From contig NZ_CP054020.1 in assembly GCF_013282625.1 (NCBI RefSeq), forward strand, positions 496,001 to 560,000: a stretch of DNA of 64,000 nt, in the 5' to 3' direction. The stretch comes from Thiomicrorhabdus xiamenensis. GTDB lineage: Bacteria > Pseudomonadota > Gammaproteobacteria > Thiomicrospirales > Thiomicrospiraceae. A model generated the notes under the pieces. It saw only the letters and a list, made by a program, of their open reading frames with translations, was not told where the DNA came from and searched no databases. Below are positions 53,430-61,592 of this stretch, piece by piece (positions within the stretch are counted from its first letter, which is position 1; every line of letters starts with the position of its first letter). The translations under genes and the position numbers were made by a program.

Positions 53430-53507
53430 TTCGGACTAACATTTAAAACGAGCTTTCCGCATGTAGCCTGCGTTTGAGATCTGTTTCGGACTAACGCGGG
53501 GCTAACA
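53430..53507. repeat. GGACTAAC-type repeats, right end
   Basis: A 23-bp copy at 53485-53507 with one mismatch to 48902-48924, plus a shorter copy TTCGGACTAACA at 53430-53441. Probable integrase arm sites between int and the right attachment repeat. Confidence 0.7.
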
Positions 53508-53638
53508 TTTACCATCTATTTTAAGCTATTTTGGGGTATTTACAAATATGCAGAGATACTAACTAAAATCCTTAATAAACAATAGGTTAGTGTGTAAATT
53601 GTTGATAAATAAAGTGATTAAAAAATAGGCAGATTTCA

Positions 53639-53689
53639 GACTCATAATCGGCAGGTCCCCAGTTCAAGTCTGGGAGGGCCCACCATTTC
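53639..53689 (+). repeat. Right attachment repeat (partial tRNA copy)
   Basis: A copy of the tRNA 3' half beginning at GACTCATAATCGGC and ending after CCA. It has no 5' half and is not a functional tRNA. The T-stem differs from the left copy by paired changes. Confidence 0.88.
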
Positions 53690-53872
53690 TTTTTGTCTTG
53701 TTTCTATTATTTTCGGCATTGTTCGCTACTTGATGCTTTTTCTGGCTAAATAGGCTAAAACTATTGCGTTAATTGATTTTTTTTACTTGTTGTTTTTGCT
53801 TAAACCTGCTAAAAAGTACAGGCTCTGTAAAATTTTTTACTTGGGTTTGCCGGCTGTTGGGAGGGGGGTAGT

Positions 53873-54226
53873 GTGTCGATTTTCTATATAAAGCTAGGTT
53901 TGGTCTGTCTGTCGCATAATAGTTATAGTATTGCCGGTGGGGCTGCATTTATATCTAAGAGTGCCTGTGACGGTCAATGGTTTAAGCTTCCAGGCGATGT
54001 CGCAATTGAAGATGCCGAATTTGAGTGGAACGGCGGGCGTTATTATTTTGTTGCCGACTGTACCGGTAAGCCAGACGGAGAAAGATCAGGAAAAATTCTG
54101 ACCAAAGAGCTTGCGGTTAAAGTCTCAAATACCTCTTTTGATAAATTGATGGCGATTGCGATAGAAGCGCTGTTTAATGTTCAGCCGGATGTGTTTGAAT
54201 CTAAAATGGCTTTGCCTTCAGCTTAA
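53873..54226 (+). CDS. Unknown protein beside the element (117 aa)
   Basis: Not recognised. It starts with GTG at 53873 behind a very strong GGAGGGGGG ribosome-binding site. The product is soluble, with a beta-rich first part (AFISKSACDGQWFKLPGDVAIEDAEFEWNGGRYYFVADCTG) and a helical end. It lies outside the right attachment copy, so it belongs to the host chromosome. The 183-bp gap to its left holds nothing else. Confidence 0.6.
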   Translation: MSIFYIKLGLVCLSHNSYSIAGGAAFISKSACDGQWFKLPGDVAIEDAEFEWNGGRYYFVADCTGKPDGERSGKILTKELAVKVSNTSFDKLMAIAIEALFNVQPDVFESKMALPSA

Positions 54227-54411
54227 AAGCGGCATGATATTAAATAAAGCGAACGATAATTTGATATCGTTTTGAGCGTACTCTTACCAATATCCATCCT
54301 TCCGCAAACGTGTTTTTATCGATTTGCCTCTCTTCGTTTTTAAATCTCCTTGTACCTTCTTTTTGCATAGCAAATTCAATTACTTGAATATGAAATTATT
54401 CAAGAAAAGGA

Positions 54412-54440
54412 TTGCGGTCTGCTTTGTGAGTTTGTATAAT
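54412..54440 (+). promoter_or_regulatory. rplM-rpsI promoter
   Basis: TTGCGG (54412-54417) and TATAAT (54435-54440), 17-bp spacer. The start near 54447 leaves a leader of about 105 nt. The rest of the gap 54227-54551 has no gene. Confidence 0.75.
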
Positions 54441-54551
54441 CGCGTGCTTAATTAATCCTTCCCCCTTATTGCCCGTTAAACAGTAAGTGGATTGAAACCG
54501 CCGGTTTGAGTCCTTTGGATTTGGATTACATTTATTTATTAGGAACAAATT

Positions 54552-54980
54552 ATGAAAACATTTGTTGCAAAACCAGCTGAAATCAAACGTGACTGGTATG
54601 TTGTTGACGCTGAAGGTAAAACTTTAGGTCGTCTTGCAGCTGAAATCGCTGCTCGTCTTCGTGGTAAGCATAAGCCTGAGTACACTCCTCATGCAGATTG
54701 CGGCGACTACATTGTTGTTGTAAACGCGGAAAAAGTTGCTGTAACCGGTAACAAGCGTAAAAACAAAATGTATCACCACGTAACTGGTTATGTGGGTAAC
54801 CTTAAATCTACCAACTTCGAGAAGTTGATGGATAAGGCGCCAAACCGTCCGATCGAGTTTGCGGTTAAAGGAATGTTGCCTCGCGGTCCTCTAGGTCGTG
54901 CAATGTTCAAAAAGCTAAAAGTGTATGCGGGTACTGAACACCCACATGCGGCTCAACAACCTAAAGCGCTTGATATTTAA
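54552..54980 (+). CDS. rplM: 50S ribosomal protein L13
   Basis: A 142-residue early-assembly protein of the large subunit. Complete: [52 protein letters not shown] start and [20 protein letters not shown] near 108-127. Followed 11 bp later by rpsI. Confidence 0.98.
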   Translation: MKTFVAKPAEIKRDWYVVDAEGKTLGRLAAEIAARLRGKHKPEYTPHADCGDYIVVVNAEKVAVTGNKRKNKMYHHVTGYVGNLKSTNFEKLMDKAPNRPIEFAVKGMLPRGPLGRAMFKKLKVYAGTEHPHAAQQPKALDI

Positions 54981-54991
54981 GGGGTAGAAAG

Positions 54992-55384
54992 ATGGCAACA
55001 GAACAATACTACGGAACAGGTCGTCGTAAGAACTCGGTAGCTCGTGTCTTCCTAAAAACAGGTTCAGGCAAGATGGTAGTAAACGGTCGTGATATCAATG
55101 AGTATTTCGCTCGTGAAACAGACCTAATGGTTATCAACCAGCCTCTTGAAGCGACTGAAAGCCTTGAGCAGTTTGATGCTTACATCACTGTTGTAGGTGG
55201 TGGTACAACTGGTCAAGCAGGTGCGGTACGTCACGGTCTTGCACGTGCACTGGTTGCATATAGCGAAGAAAACCGTTCTGCATTGCGTGCGCGTGGTCTA
55301 TTGACTCGTGATGCACGTCAGGTTGAGCGTAAAAAAGTTGGTCTACGCAAAGCACGTCGTCGTCCACAGTTCTCAAAACGTTAA
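54992..55384 (+). CDS. rpsI: 30S ribosomal protein S9
   Basis: A 130-residue head protein of the small subunit with the [21 protein letters not shown] start, [18 protein letters not shown] near 69 and the invariant [17 protein letters not shown] tail that reaches the P-site. It ends before a strong terminator. Confidence 0.98.
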   Translation: MATEQYYGTGRRKNSVARVFLKTGSGKMVVNGRDINEYFARETDLMVINQPLEATESLEQFDAYITVVGGGTTGQAGAVRHGLARALVAYSEENRSALRARGLLTRDARQVERKKVGLRKARRRPQFSKR

Positions 55385-55416
55385 TTGGTATTTTTACAAC
55401 ACCAATCGTTTTGTTT

Positions 55417-55444
55417 CAAAAACCCGCCTTGTGCGGGTTTTTTT
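55417..55444 (+). terminator. Terminator after rpsI
   Basis: AAAACCCGC-CTTGT-GCGGGTTTT stem-loop with T-run. Confidence 0.92.
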
Positions 55445-55495
55445 ATCGCTGCGATTTTTGTTTTTTGCGCTGGATCAAGTTTTAAAGGCCGATTG

Positions 55496-55513
55496 TGTTG
55501 CAAAAATACAACA
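55496..55513. promoter_or_regulatory. Operator-like palindrome upstream of porin 1
   Basis: TGTTGC-AAAAAT-ACAACA, centred about 78 bp before the predicted transcription start. A weaker copy lies at 55525-55542. Porin 2 has a perfect version at almost the same distance. Confidence 0.6.
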
Positions 55514-55547
55514 TAAGAGAACTTTGTTGTAAAAAGACAAAAAAAAC

Positions 55548-55576
55548 TTGCAGCCGATTTTTGATCTGCCTATAGT
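55548..55576 (+). promoter_or_regulatory. Porin 1 promoter
   Basis: TTGCAG (55548-55553) and TATAGT (55571-55576), 17-bp spacer. Confidence 0.75.
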
Positions 55577-55633
55577 TGCATCCAAGCAACACAAAGTGTG
55601 TGCCTTAACAAAACTAATTTAAGGAATTAAAAA

Positions 55634-56680
55634 ATGAAAAAGAATGTTATTGCTCTAGCAATCGCTTCTGCAGTTGCAGCTCCTGTAGCTATGGCTGACG
55701 CGCCAACTCTTTTCGGTCAACTAAACGCTGGTATCGAAAGCACTACTGATAAAGGTACTACTGTAAACTCTTACGCTTCTCGCGTTGGTGTTAAAGGTTC
55801 TGAAGATCTAGGTAACGGCCTTAAAGCAGTTTACCACCTAGAGTGGCAGATCGATGTAGCTGGTGGTAAAGGTGCAACTGCATCTGAAGATCTAGGCGCT
55901 CGTAACGCTGTAGTTGGTGTTGCTGGTGGTTTTGGTACCGTTCTTCTTGGTCGTCACGACACTCCATTGAAAATGTCTCAAGCGAAAGACCTTTTCAACG
56001 ACGGTGTTGCCGATATGGGTAAATCTAACATTACCGGTGGTCTAGGTATGTTAGGTAAAGGCGGAGAAGTTCGCGCTGCTAACGTTATCGCTTACGTTTC
56101 TCCATCTTTCGCAGGTATCTCTCTTGTAGCGGCTGGCGTATCTCCTGAAGGTGTAACTGGTGAAGATGTTAAGCTAACTGATGCGTATTCTGTTGCTCTT
56201 ATGTACGGTTCGCAGAAAGAAGGTCTATACCTATCAGCTGCTTACAACAATTATGGTAGTGACATGATGAACGCTCTTGGTGCAACTGCAACTCCTGCTG
56301 TAACTGGTTTGGATGATGCTACTGAAATGCGTATCTCTGCTCAGTACGCTGCTGGTGGTTTGATTGCTAATGTTACTTATCAAGATTTCCAAGATACGGG
56401 TACTTTTAACGATGCTGATGAGCTTGTTGCTACCGAAGGTTCTAACATCCAAGCACAGGTTGGTTACAAAATGGGCAAACTTATGCCTAAGTTGAAGTAC
56501 TCTACAACTGACTTCGATGCAGCTGGTGCTGACGATGGTTCTGCTTACGCAATCGGTCTTGACTATGCTCTAGGTAAGAAAACTAAAGGTTATATCGAGT
56601 ACATGAACTCTGATTCAGATATGAATGGTTCAGGTGACGATATTACTTCAACTGTAGTTGGTCTTCTGCACAAGTTCTAA
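55634..56680 (+). CDS. Outer-membrane porin 1
   Basis: Gram-negative general porin (16-strand barrel type), 348 residues. The signal peptide KKNVIALAIASAVAAPVAMA is cleaved before DAPTLFGQLNAG. Repeated beta-hairpins follow, with the porin marks SRVGVKGSEDLGNGLKAVYHLEW near 48-70 and NAVVGVAGGFGTVLLGRHDTPLK near 95-117, and the terminal GLLHKF with C-terminal Phe needed for BAM insertion. It is about the same as porin 2 over the first half and differs in loops (near 130-150 and 185-230). Codon use is highly biased, in line with high expression. Confidence 0.95.
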   Translation: MKKNVIALAIASAVAAPVAMADAPTLFGQLNAGIESTTDKGTTVNSYASRVGVKGSEDLGNGLKAVYHLEWQIDVAGGKGATASEDLGARNAVVGVAGGFGTVLLGRHDTPLKMSQAKDLFNDGVADMGKSNITGGLGMLGKGGEVRAANVIAYVSPSFAGISLVAAGVSPEGVTGEDVKLTDAYSVALMYGSQKEGLYLSAAYNNYGSDMMNALGATATPAVTGLDDATEMRISAQYAAGGLIANVTYQDFQDTGTFNDADELVATEGSNIQAQVGYKMGKLMPKLKYSTTDFDAAGADDGSAYAIGLDYALGKKTKGYIEYMNSDSDMNGSGDDITSTVVGLLHKF

Positions 56681-56719
56681 TTTAATTGCTGACATTCGTC
56701 AGTTTAAATTAGCTTGATG

Positions 56720-56755
56720 AAAACCCGCGTAGTTCGCTATGCGGGTTTTTTTTTA
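56720..56755 (+). terminator. Terminator after porin 1
   Basis: AAAACCCGC...GCGGGTTTT stem-loop followed by nine T. A similar element follows porin 2. The rest of the 476-bp gap (56681-57156) holds the porin 2 operator and promoter and no gene. Confidence 0.92.
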
Positions 56756-57017
56756 TTTTTTACTGTTTTTCGTTAATGGTTTTTTTGCGGTTTGATACAC
56801 AGTTTGTTGTTCTCTGTCACTAGGAGATTGTAACGGGTCTATGGATGACTATTTCTGCTGCCAATGGTATTAAGCCAAAAAAACAACAATGCCGGATAGA
56901 GTGTTTGTCAACTAAGTTCAATAACAGTGATTTTTGCTTCCTAATTACTGTTTTCTCTGTGAATAATTCTTAATAAATATCATTAATCATTCAGGTGACA
57001 GTTTATCAGGGTCGATT

Positions 57018-57035
57018 TGTTGCGTAAGTGCAACA
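57018..57035. promoter_or_regulatory. Operator-like palindrome upstream of porin 2
   Basis: TGTTGC-GTAAGT-GCAACA, perfect 6-bp arms, centred about 79 bp before the predicted transcription start. Confidence 0.65.
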
Positions 57036-57070
57036 TATTTAAACTTTGCAGTAATAAAATATAAACAAAC

Positions 57071-57099
57071 TTGTTCCCGGTTTATGAAGTGTCTATAGT
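57071..57099 (+). promoter_or_regulatory. Porin 2 promoter
   Basis: TTGTTC (57071-57076) and TATAGT (57094-57099), 17-bp spacer. Same -10 hexamer as porin 1. Confidence 0.65.
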
Positions 57100-57156
57100 T
57101 TCTGTTGAATAAGATGAAATATGTGCTCCTGCACAACTTTATTTAAAGGATTAAAA

Positions 57157-58203
57157 ATGAAAAAGAATGTTATTGCTCTAGCAATTGCTTCTGCAGTTGC
57201 AGCTCCTGTAGCTATGGCTGACGCGCCTACTCTTTTCGGTCAACTAAACGCTGGTATCGAAAATACTACTGATAAAGGGACTACTGTTAACTCTTACGCT
57301 TCTCGCGTTGGTGTTAAAGGTTCTGAAGATCTAGGTAATGGCCTTAAAGCCGTTTATCACCTTGAGTGGGGGGTTGATATTGCTGGTGGTAAGGGAGCAA
57401 CGGCATCTGAATCTCTAAGTGCTCGTAATGCAGTTGTGGGTCTTGCCGGTGGTTTTGGTACGGTTCTTCTTGGTCGACATGATACGCCATTGAAAATGTC
57501 TCAAGCGAAAGACCTTTTCAATGATGGTGTTGCGGATATGGGTAAACCAGCAATCACCGGTGGTCTGGGTGTTGGCGAGGCTGGCGGGGAAGTTCGCGCA
57601 GCTAATGTTCTTGCTTATGTTTCACCGACTTTTGCAGGGATTTCTCTTGTTGCAGCGGGTGTTTCGCCTGATATGGATCTTGATCAAAACTTAGAAGTGG
57701 TAGATTCGAATACTGAAGAAGCGAACCTTGATGATGCTTACTCTATCGCTCTGATGTACGGTTCTAAGAAGGAAGGTTTGTACTTGTCTGCGGCCTACAA
57801 TAATTATAATATTGAAAAATTAGGTGATCCTGGTGCAGCGGGAATGGATGATGCTACTGAGCTGCGTATCTCTGCACAGTACGCTGCTGCCGGCCTGATC
57901 GCAAACCTTGCATGGCAAGAGTTTAAAGAAACTGACGAAGATGGTACGAATATTCAGGCTCAGGTAGGGTATAAAATGGGGAAATTTATGCCTAAGTTGA
58001 AGTACTCGACAAGTGATTTCGATCATCCTGGAGCTGATGATGGGACCGCTTATGCGATTGGTCTTGATTATTCTCTAGGTAAGAAAACCAAGGCTTACAT
58101 CGAGTATATGAACTCTGATGAAAACATGCAGGCAGCAGTAACAGACGGCGCATCTAATGATGAAGTGACTTCTACTGTTGTAGGTATTGTTCACAAGTTT
58201 TAA
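57157..58203 (+). CDS. Outer-membrane porin 2, tandem paralog
   Basis: 348 residues, exactly the length of porin 1, with identical signal peptide and first 40 residues apart from one change (ESTTDK to ENTTDK). Differences cluster in surface loops: near 145-150 (GVGEAGG), near 180-200 (a longer acidic loop VSPDMDLDQNLEVVDSNTEEANLDD) and near 325-340. It ends in VHKF. The ATG at 57157 matches porin 1. The in-frame ATG at 57121 would add a non-signal extension and is rejected. More silent-site differences than porin 1 suggest an older duplication with drift. Confidence 0.95.
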   Translation: MKKNVIALAIASAVAAPVAMADAPTLFGQLNAGIENTTDKGTTVNSYASRVGVKGSEDLGNGLKAVYHLEWGVDIAGGKGATASESLSARNAVVGLAGGFGTVLLGRHDTPLKMSQAKDLFNDGVADMGKPAITGGLGVGEAGGEVRAANVLAYVSPTFAGISLVAAGVSPDMDLDQNLEVVDSNTEEANLDDAYSIALMYGSKKEGLYLSAAYNNYNIEKLGDPGAAGMDDATELRISAQYAAAGLIANLAWQEFKETDEDGTNIQAQVGYKMGKFMPKLKYSTSDFDHPGADDGTAYAIGLDYSLGKKTKAYIEYMNSDENMQAAVTDGASNDEVTSTVVGIVHKF

Positions 58204-58643
58204 TTTAAATACTGGCTTGGTTAGTCTAAGCCAGTTTGAATTAGCTTGAAAGAAACCTGTATAGCTCGCTATGCGGGTTTTTTTGTTTTTATTGTATATT
58301 CTCCCTTCAATTCTGTCTCAGTTGCCCTACCTGTTTTTATTTCTTTATTCATTGATCGTTACTTTGTTCGTTACTTTCGCGCGAAATAATTTTTCACCCT
58401 GTTTGCGTTTCTTAATGAACCATCGTTACCACAGTAGTTTTAATAAGCTTTATTTTGAAATTGTTGTGTTTCCGCAGAGTATTTACGTGCTTTATTAATT
58501 AACTTGTTATTATCTTTATCGCGTTTATAAATGTGTTAAATGCTCTTTAGTTTTTATAAATGAATACATAAGTACTTGATGATTGCCTGTTGCCCATGCT
58601 ATAAATACATATGTGTTTTTTTTACATATATAAGGCGTTGGTT
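58204..58643. other. AT-rich gap after porin 2 with a terminator
   Basis: A perfect hairpin ACTGGCTT/AAGCCAGT (about 58211-58235) and a T-rich terminator (58253-58285) follow porin 2. The rest to 58643 is very A+T-rich. A 75-codon open frame at 58271 starts inside the terminator and is not credible as a gene. A promoter for the pilin-like operon must lie here, but none was clear. Confidence 0.6.
58253..58285 (+). terminator. Terminator after porin 2
   Basis: AAACCTGTATAG-CTCG-CTATGCGGGTTT with G-T wobbles, followed by T7. Confidence 0.82.
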
Positions 58644-59573
58644 GTGTGTGGTGTAACTAGACAGCAGGGTTATAGTGTTTTATTACTACTAACGATTCTC
58701 GCTTTGGTCGCGTCATTGTGGGTCAGCAGTCGATTTTCCAGTTTAAGCAGTTATTTTGAATCGCAGCAATTGCAGTCGCAAATGAATCAACTGGAACATG
58801 TAAAACAACGTTTGCTGAACTTTGCCGTTTTACATCCGGAAATTTACCAAACCAATAGCGCTTCTCAGCTGCAGGATGCTGCCAATATTCCTTCTATTGG
58901 CTATTTTCCATGTCCTGATCTGGATGGAGATGGTTTTTTATTGGGTGCGGAAACAACGTGTGGAAACCCTTATTTGCCACTGTCCGCTTACCCTGATCAG
59001 ACAGGTTTTGTGCCTGACCCACTCAATAATTCAGGCGCTGAAAATTGTAATGGGACGGGGTACTGTATGGGGTTTGTTCCGCAGAAAATCAGTAGCCGCG
59101 AATTTTATTTCGCCCCTGCACAGCGTTTTTATTATGTTCTTGATGAACGTTTCAGTTTCCAGAATCCCAATTATGTAAACAACGGCGTAATGCGTTTTGC
59201 GCCTTTGAATCCGCAGGTGTTTGAGACTGGGGAAATGCCGAGGTTAAATTTAAATGGTGTCGGCGGATATGTGTTTTTGATTATTGATGCGGGATCAGAT
59301 GGTTTGTCGGCGGAAAATGCAAATGGTGATCACTATTTTGTAAACCAGTCGAATGGACTTGTTTACAGCGAGACGGATGACAGGGTTGTCGGAGTCACTT
59401 TTAGCGAATGGAAAAGGTTGATGCAAATTCGTAGTTGTCGTCAGCTCTCGCGTCTTAATGGTGTTGGTCCAAAATATACGGAAATTGATCCTCTTTTACC
59501 GCACTGGATGAATGCTTATCAGCCGCTGACCAATGCGGTAGGGGCTGATTGGAGGCAACAGTGCCATGACTAA
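58644..59573 (+). CDS. Pilin-like protein A1 (first of the operon)
   Basis: 309 residues from the GTG at 58644 (AAGG 8 nt upstream). The in-frame ATG at 58611 would add an odd hydrophobic tail. The N-terminus is RQQGYSVLLLLTILALVASLWVSSRF, a membrane helix preceded by a short basic leader with a pilin-like Gly but without the usual GFxxxE processing site. The helix continues as SQQLQSQMNQLEHVKQRLLNFAV. The globular part has YFPCPDLDGDGFLLGAETTC near 80-100, and VFLIIDAGSDGLSAENANGDHYF near 210. It shares this plan with the protein at 60549. Non-canonical pseudopilin or pilin-associated protein. Function unknown. Confidence 0.72.
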   Translation: MCGVTRQQGYSVLLLLTILALVASLWVSSRFSSLSSYFESQQLQSQMNQLEHVKQRLLNFAVLHPEIYQTNSASQLQDAANIPSIGYFPCPDLDGDGFLLGAETTCGNPYLPLSAYPDQTGFVPDPLNNSGAENCNGTGYCMGFVPQKISSREFYFAPAQRFYYVLDERFSFQNPNYVNNGVMRFAPLNPQVFETGEMPRLNLNGVGGYVFLIIDAGSDGLSAENANGDHYFVNQSNGLVYSETDDRVVGVTFSEWKRLMQIRSCRQLSRLNGVGPKYTEIDPLLPHWMNAYQPLTNAVGADWRQQCHD

Positions 59574-60447
59574 GCGTAATCAAGGATTTTCTCTGGTTGA
59601 GTTGAGTGTAGCGTTGTTGATATTGTCCTTGTTGACGGTATTTGTTGCCAAGGTTTTTAAATTTGACGCTGATGCAACGGCGCCGCGCAAGGAGGCGCGA
59701 AATCAGCGTGCGCTTCAAGAGAGTATTGATGCTTATCTGCGCGTTAACTTGTATTTACCTTGTCCGGATATTGACGGCGATGGCCGGGAAGATCGACAAA
59801 TGTTGTCTGGTGTATCCGTTTGTCGCGCTCGAGAGGGTTTGTTACCTTTTCTGGATTTTAATAGCCCGGGTACGGATGCTTGGGGTCACTCTTATTACTA
59901 TCGAGTTCATCAGAGAGCTCAAAGCGCTGCATATGTTAATCAGGCGTGTCAACCGGCGAGCGTTTTTGGAAGTCAGGGTGTGCGAGGACTTGAGGATCTG
60001 TGGTTGTGCCCGTCGTCGAATAATTTCTATTGTGCGGACATTTCCGGGAGTTCAAATTGCAATGATGTCTGCGATGAGGCATGTACTAACACGCTTGATC
60101 CAAGGCCGCAACCTTTCGCTCACATTGATTCTTCTTACCTGGCGCCATATTTTCATCTTAATACTCCGCCATATGGTACGAGAACCGGTGCGTTTAACCT
60201 GAATGTATATGATCCGAACGGTGTTAAAGTGGAAGAGGGTGTGGTTGCCGTTGTGATTTCTTGGGGAGCGAATGGTGACGCGGTGAATTCTGTCAGCTGT
60301 GGCGGAGTTTCTTCTGAAGAATTGGAAAACTGTGATTCTGATAGAGATTTTGTTTATTTTCCTTCTGGAAAGGGTAAGGATTACCTGCAGTGGATTACCG
60401 TTAATCAGGCAAAAATGGCGTTGATAAAACGGCACGCCTTCGAGTAA
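59566..60447 (+). CDS. Type IV pilin-like protein B1
   Basis: 293 residues with a clear prepilin N-terminus: RNQGFSLVELSVALLILSLLTVFVAKV (cleavage after Gly7, Glu5 present). It carries LYLPCPDIDGDGREDRQM near 62-80, NQACQPASVFGS near 125, NCNDVCDEACTN near 165, and VVAVVISWGANGDAVN near 228. Many cysteines suggest disulfides. The start overlaps the end of the previous gene by 8 bp. The gene at 61583 has the same plan (paralog). Confidence 0.82.
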   Translation: MTKRNQGFSLVELSVALLILSLLTVFVAKVFKFDADATAPRKEARNQRALQESIDAYLRVNLYLPCPDIDGDGREDRQMLSGVSVCRAREGLLPFLDFNSPGTDAWGHSYYYRVHQRAQSAAYVNQACQPASVFGSQGVRGLEDLWLCPSSNNFYCADISGSSNCNDVCDEACTNTLDPRPQPFAHIDSSYLAPYFHLNTPPYGTRTGAFNLNVYDPNGVKVEEGVVAVVISWGANGDAVNSVSCGGVSSEELENCDSDRDFVYFPSGKGKDYLQWITVNQAKMALIKRHAFE

Positions 60448-60548
60448 AAAAGTCGAAAACTTAAAGTATGATAAGTTTTCGAATATTTAGCTTTTCGCCC
60501 TAATAGACTATACTTGATGTAAGGAAATTAAGCCTGAACGGATTAAGT

Positions 60549-61592
60549 ATGTCTCTATTCTCTTCCCAAAGTTCCACGAAGCCCGTCGCAAAAAGGCAGT
60601 CGGGAATTGCGGTTATGTTGTTTGTTGTGGTTATTGCCATAATTGCAGGTTTATGGCTGTCTTCCAAGCAAGGAACCATTATTGGGAATTTCAAAAATAA
60701 GGCGATTGAGAAAGATTTTATCGAAATAAGGGCAGCCAAACAGCGTCTGCTGCAGTTTGCTTTGCTGACACCTGAACTTTACTACGGTGTCGATGTTAGT
60801 GCAGGGACTAACGGAGTCAAGCCTCCTTTGGGTCCGGGATACTTTCCTTGTCCGGATAATGCTGACGGTACAGGGGGGGATGGAATTGCTGATTGGGTGG
60901 ACGGCTGCAGTGCTGGTGGTGGCGGTATGATGCTGAGTGGAGTTCTACCTCGTTTAGCCTATGACCCAGTTAATCCTGCCGCTCCTGTAAAGCCGTTTTT
61001 TGCTTTTGCCGAAGAGGGACGGTATTTGTATTACGTTGATAAGCGGTACGTTTTTCCAAGTAGGGATTACGGAGATGATCCGTTGACGCCAATAAATGAG
61101 ACTGGTCTCTATGTTCCTTTGACGCCGATTAAAATCGAAGATCCTATCGATCCTGATAATGCGGGTGTCGGAGTCGGCGCTTTGTCCTTGAACGGTGCAG
61201 ATGGATTTATCGCTGTTGTGATTGATTTGGGTAGTGATGGCGTTGCCAGTGATTTTTATGTTGATGGTACCGATTTCCGCTATCCGGCAGATCCGGTATC
61301 GGGACTGAATAAGGTGATGGATACCGATGACCCGAGAACGGATAAACTCGTTGCGATCAGTTATGAACAGGACTGGCTTCAGCTGTTTGCGCGCCGTATT
61401 TGCCGAGAAAACGCCAAATACACCAATGATTACGATAACTATATCGATAATGATGGTGACGGTAATACGGATCCGGTTTATACCGGATATGATGGAACAA
61501 AAAATGTGGATATCTGGAAGTTAGAGCCGAGTTGGTTCTATTGGGAAGAATCTCCGAAAGGTTGGTATGAATGGAGTTCGATATGCCCATGA
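60549..61592 (+). CDS. Pilin-like protein A2, paralog of A1
   Basis: 347 residues. A leader with KRQSG is followed by a membrane helix IAVMLFVVVIAIIAGLWLSS, again lacking the canonical FxxxE. Then KDFIEIRAAKQRLLQFALLTPELYY, PGYFPCPDNADGTGGDG near 97, AVVIDLGSDGVASDFYVDGTDFRYP near 220, and a C-terminal acidic Asp/Asn-rich loop (YDNYIDNDGDGNTDP) that looks like a Ca-binding site. Same order of elements as A1. The last 10 bp overlap the next gene. Confidence 0.75.
   Translation: MSLFSSQSSTKPVAKRQSGIAVMLFVVVIAIIAGLWLSSKQGTIIGNFKNKAIEKDFIEIRAAKQRLLQFALLTPELYYGVDVSAGTNGVKPPLGPGYFPCPDNADGTGGDGIADWVDGCSAGGGGMMLSGVLPRLAYDPVNPAAPVKPFFAFAEEGRYLYYVDKRYVFPSRDYGDDPLTPINETGLYVPLTPIKIEDPIDPDNAGVGVGALSLNGADGFIAVVIDLGSDGVASDFYVDGTDFRYPADPVSGLNKVMDTDDPRTDKLVAISYEQDWLQLFARRICRENAKYTNDYDNYIDNDGDGNTDPVYTGYDGTKNVDIWKLEPSWFYWEESPKGWYEWSSICP

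Larger units (their letters stand above)
48841..53689. mobile_element. tRNA-integrated element, probable phage satellite (4.85 kb)
   Basis: The element is bounded by 51-bp copies of the tRNA 3' half. All seven genes are on the minus strand. In transcription order they are integrase, a 60-aa protein, a 219-aa protein, an AlpA-like regulator, a 92-aa protein, an HUH-like/YfjJ-type replication protein and a Nu1-like small terminase. Codon use and base composition are more A+T-rich than the flanking genes by eye. There is no capsid, tail, large terminase or conjugation gene. Int, AlpA, Rep and a lone terminase small subunit are the core of phage-inducible chromosomal islands, so a satellite is inferred. 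Packaging by a helper phage has not been shown. Confidence 0.8.

Noticed and set aside
53639-53689. Second CAT tRNA gene
   Set aside because: Only the 3' half is present. The 5' acceptor and D-arm are missing, so it is an attachment-site remnant.
58271-58498. 75-codon hydrophobic frame after porin 2
   Set aside because: Starts inside the terminator in very A+T-rich DNA and lacks a ribosome-binding site.
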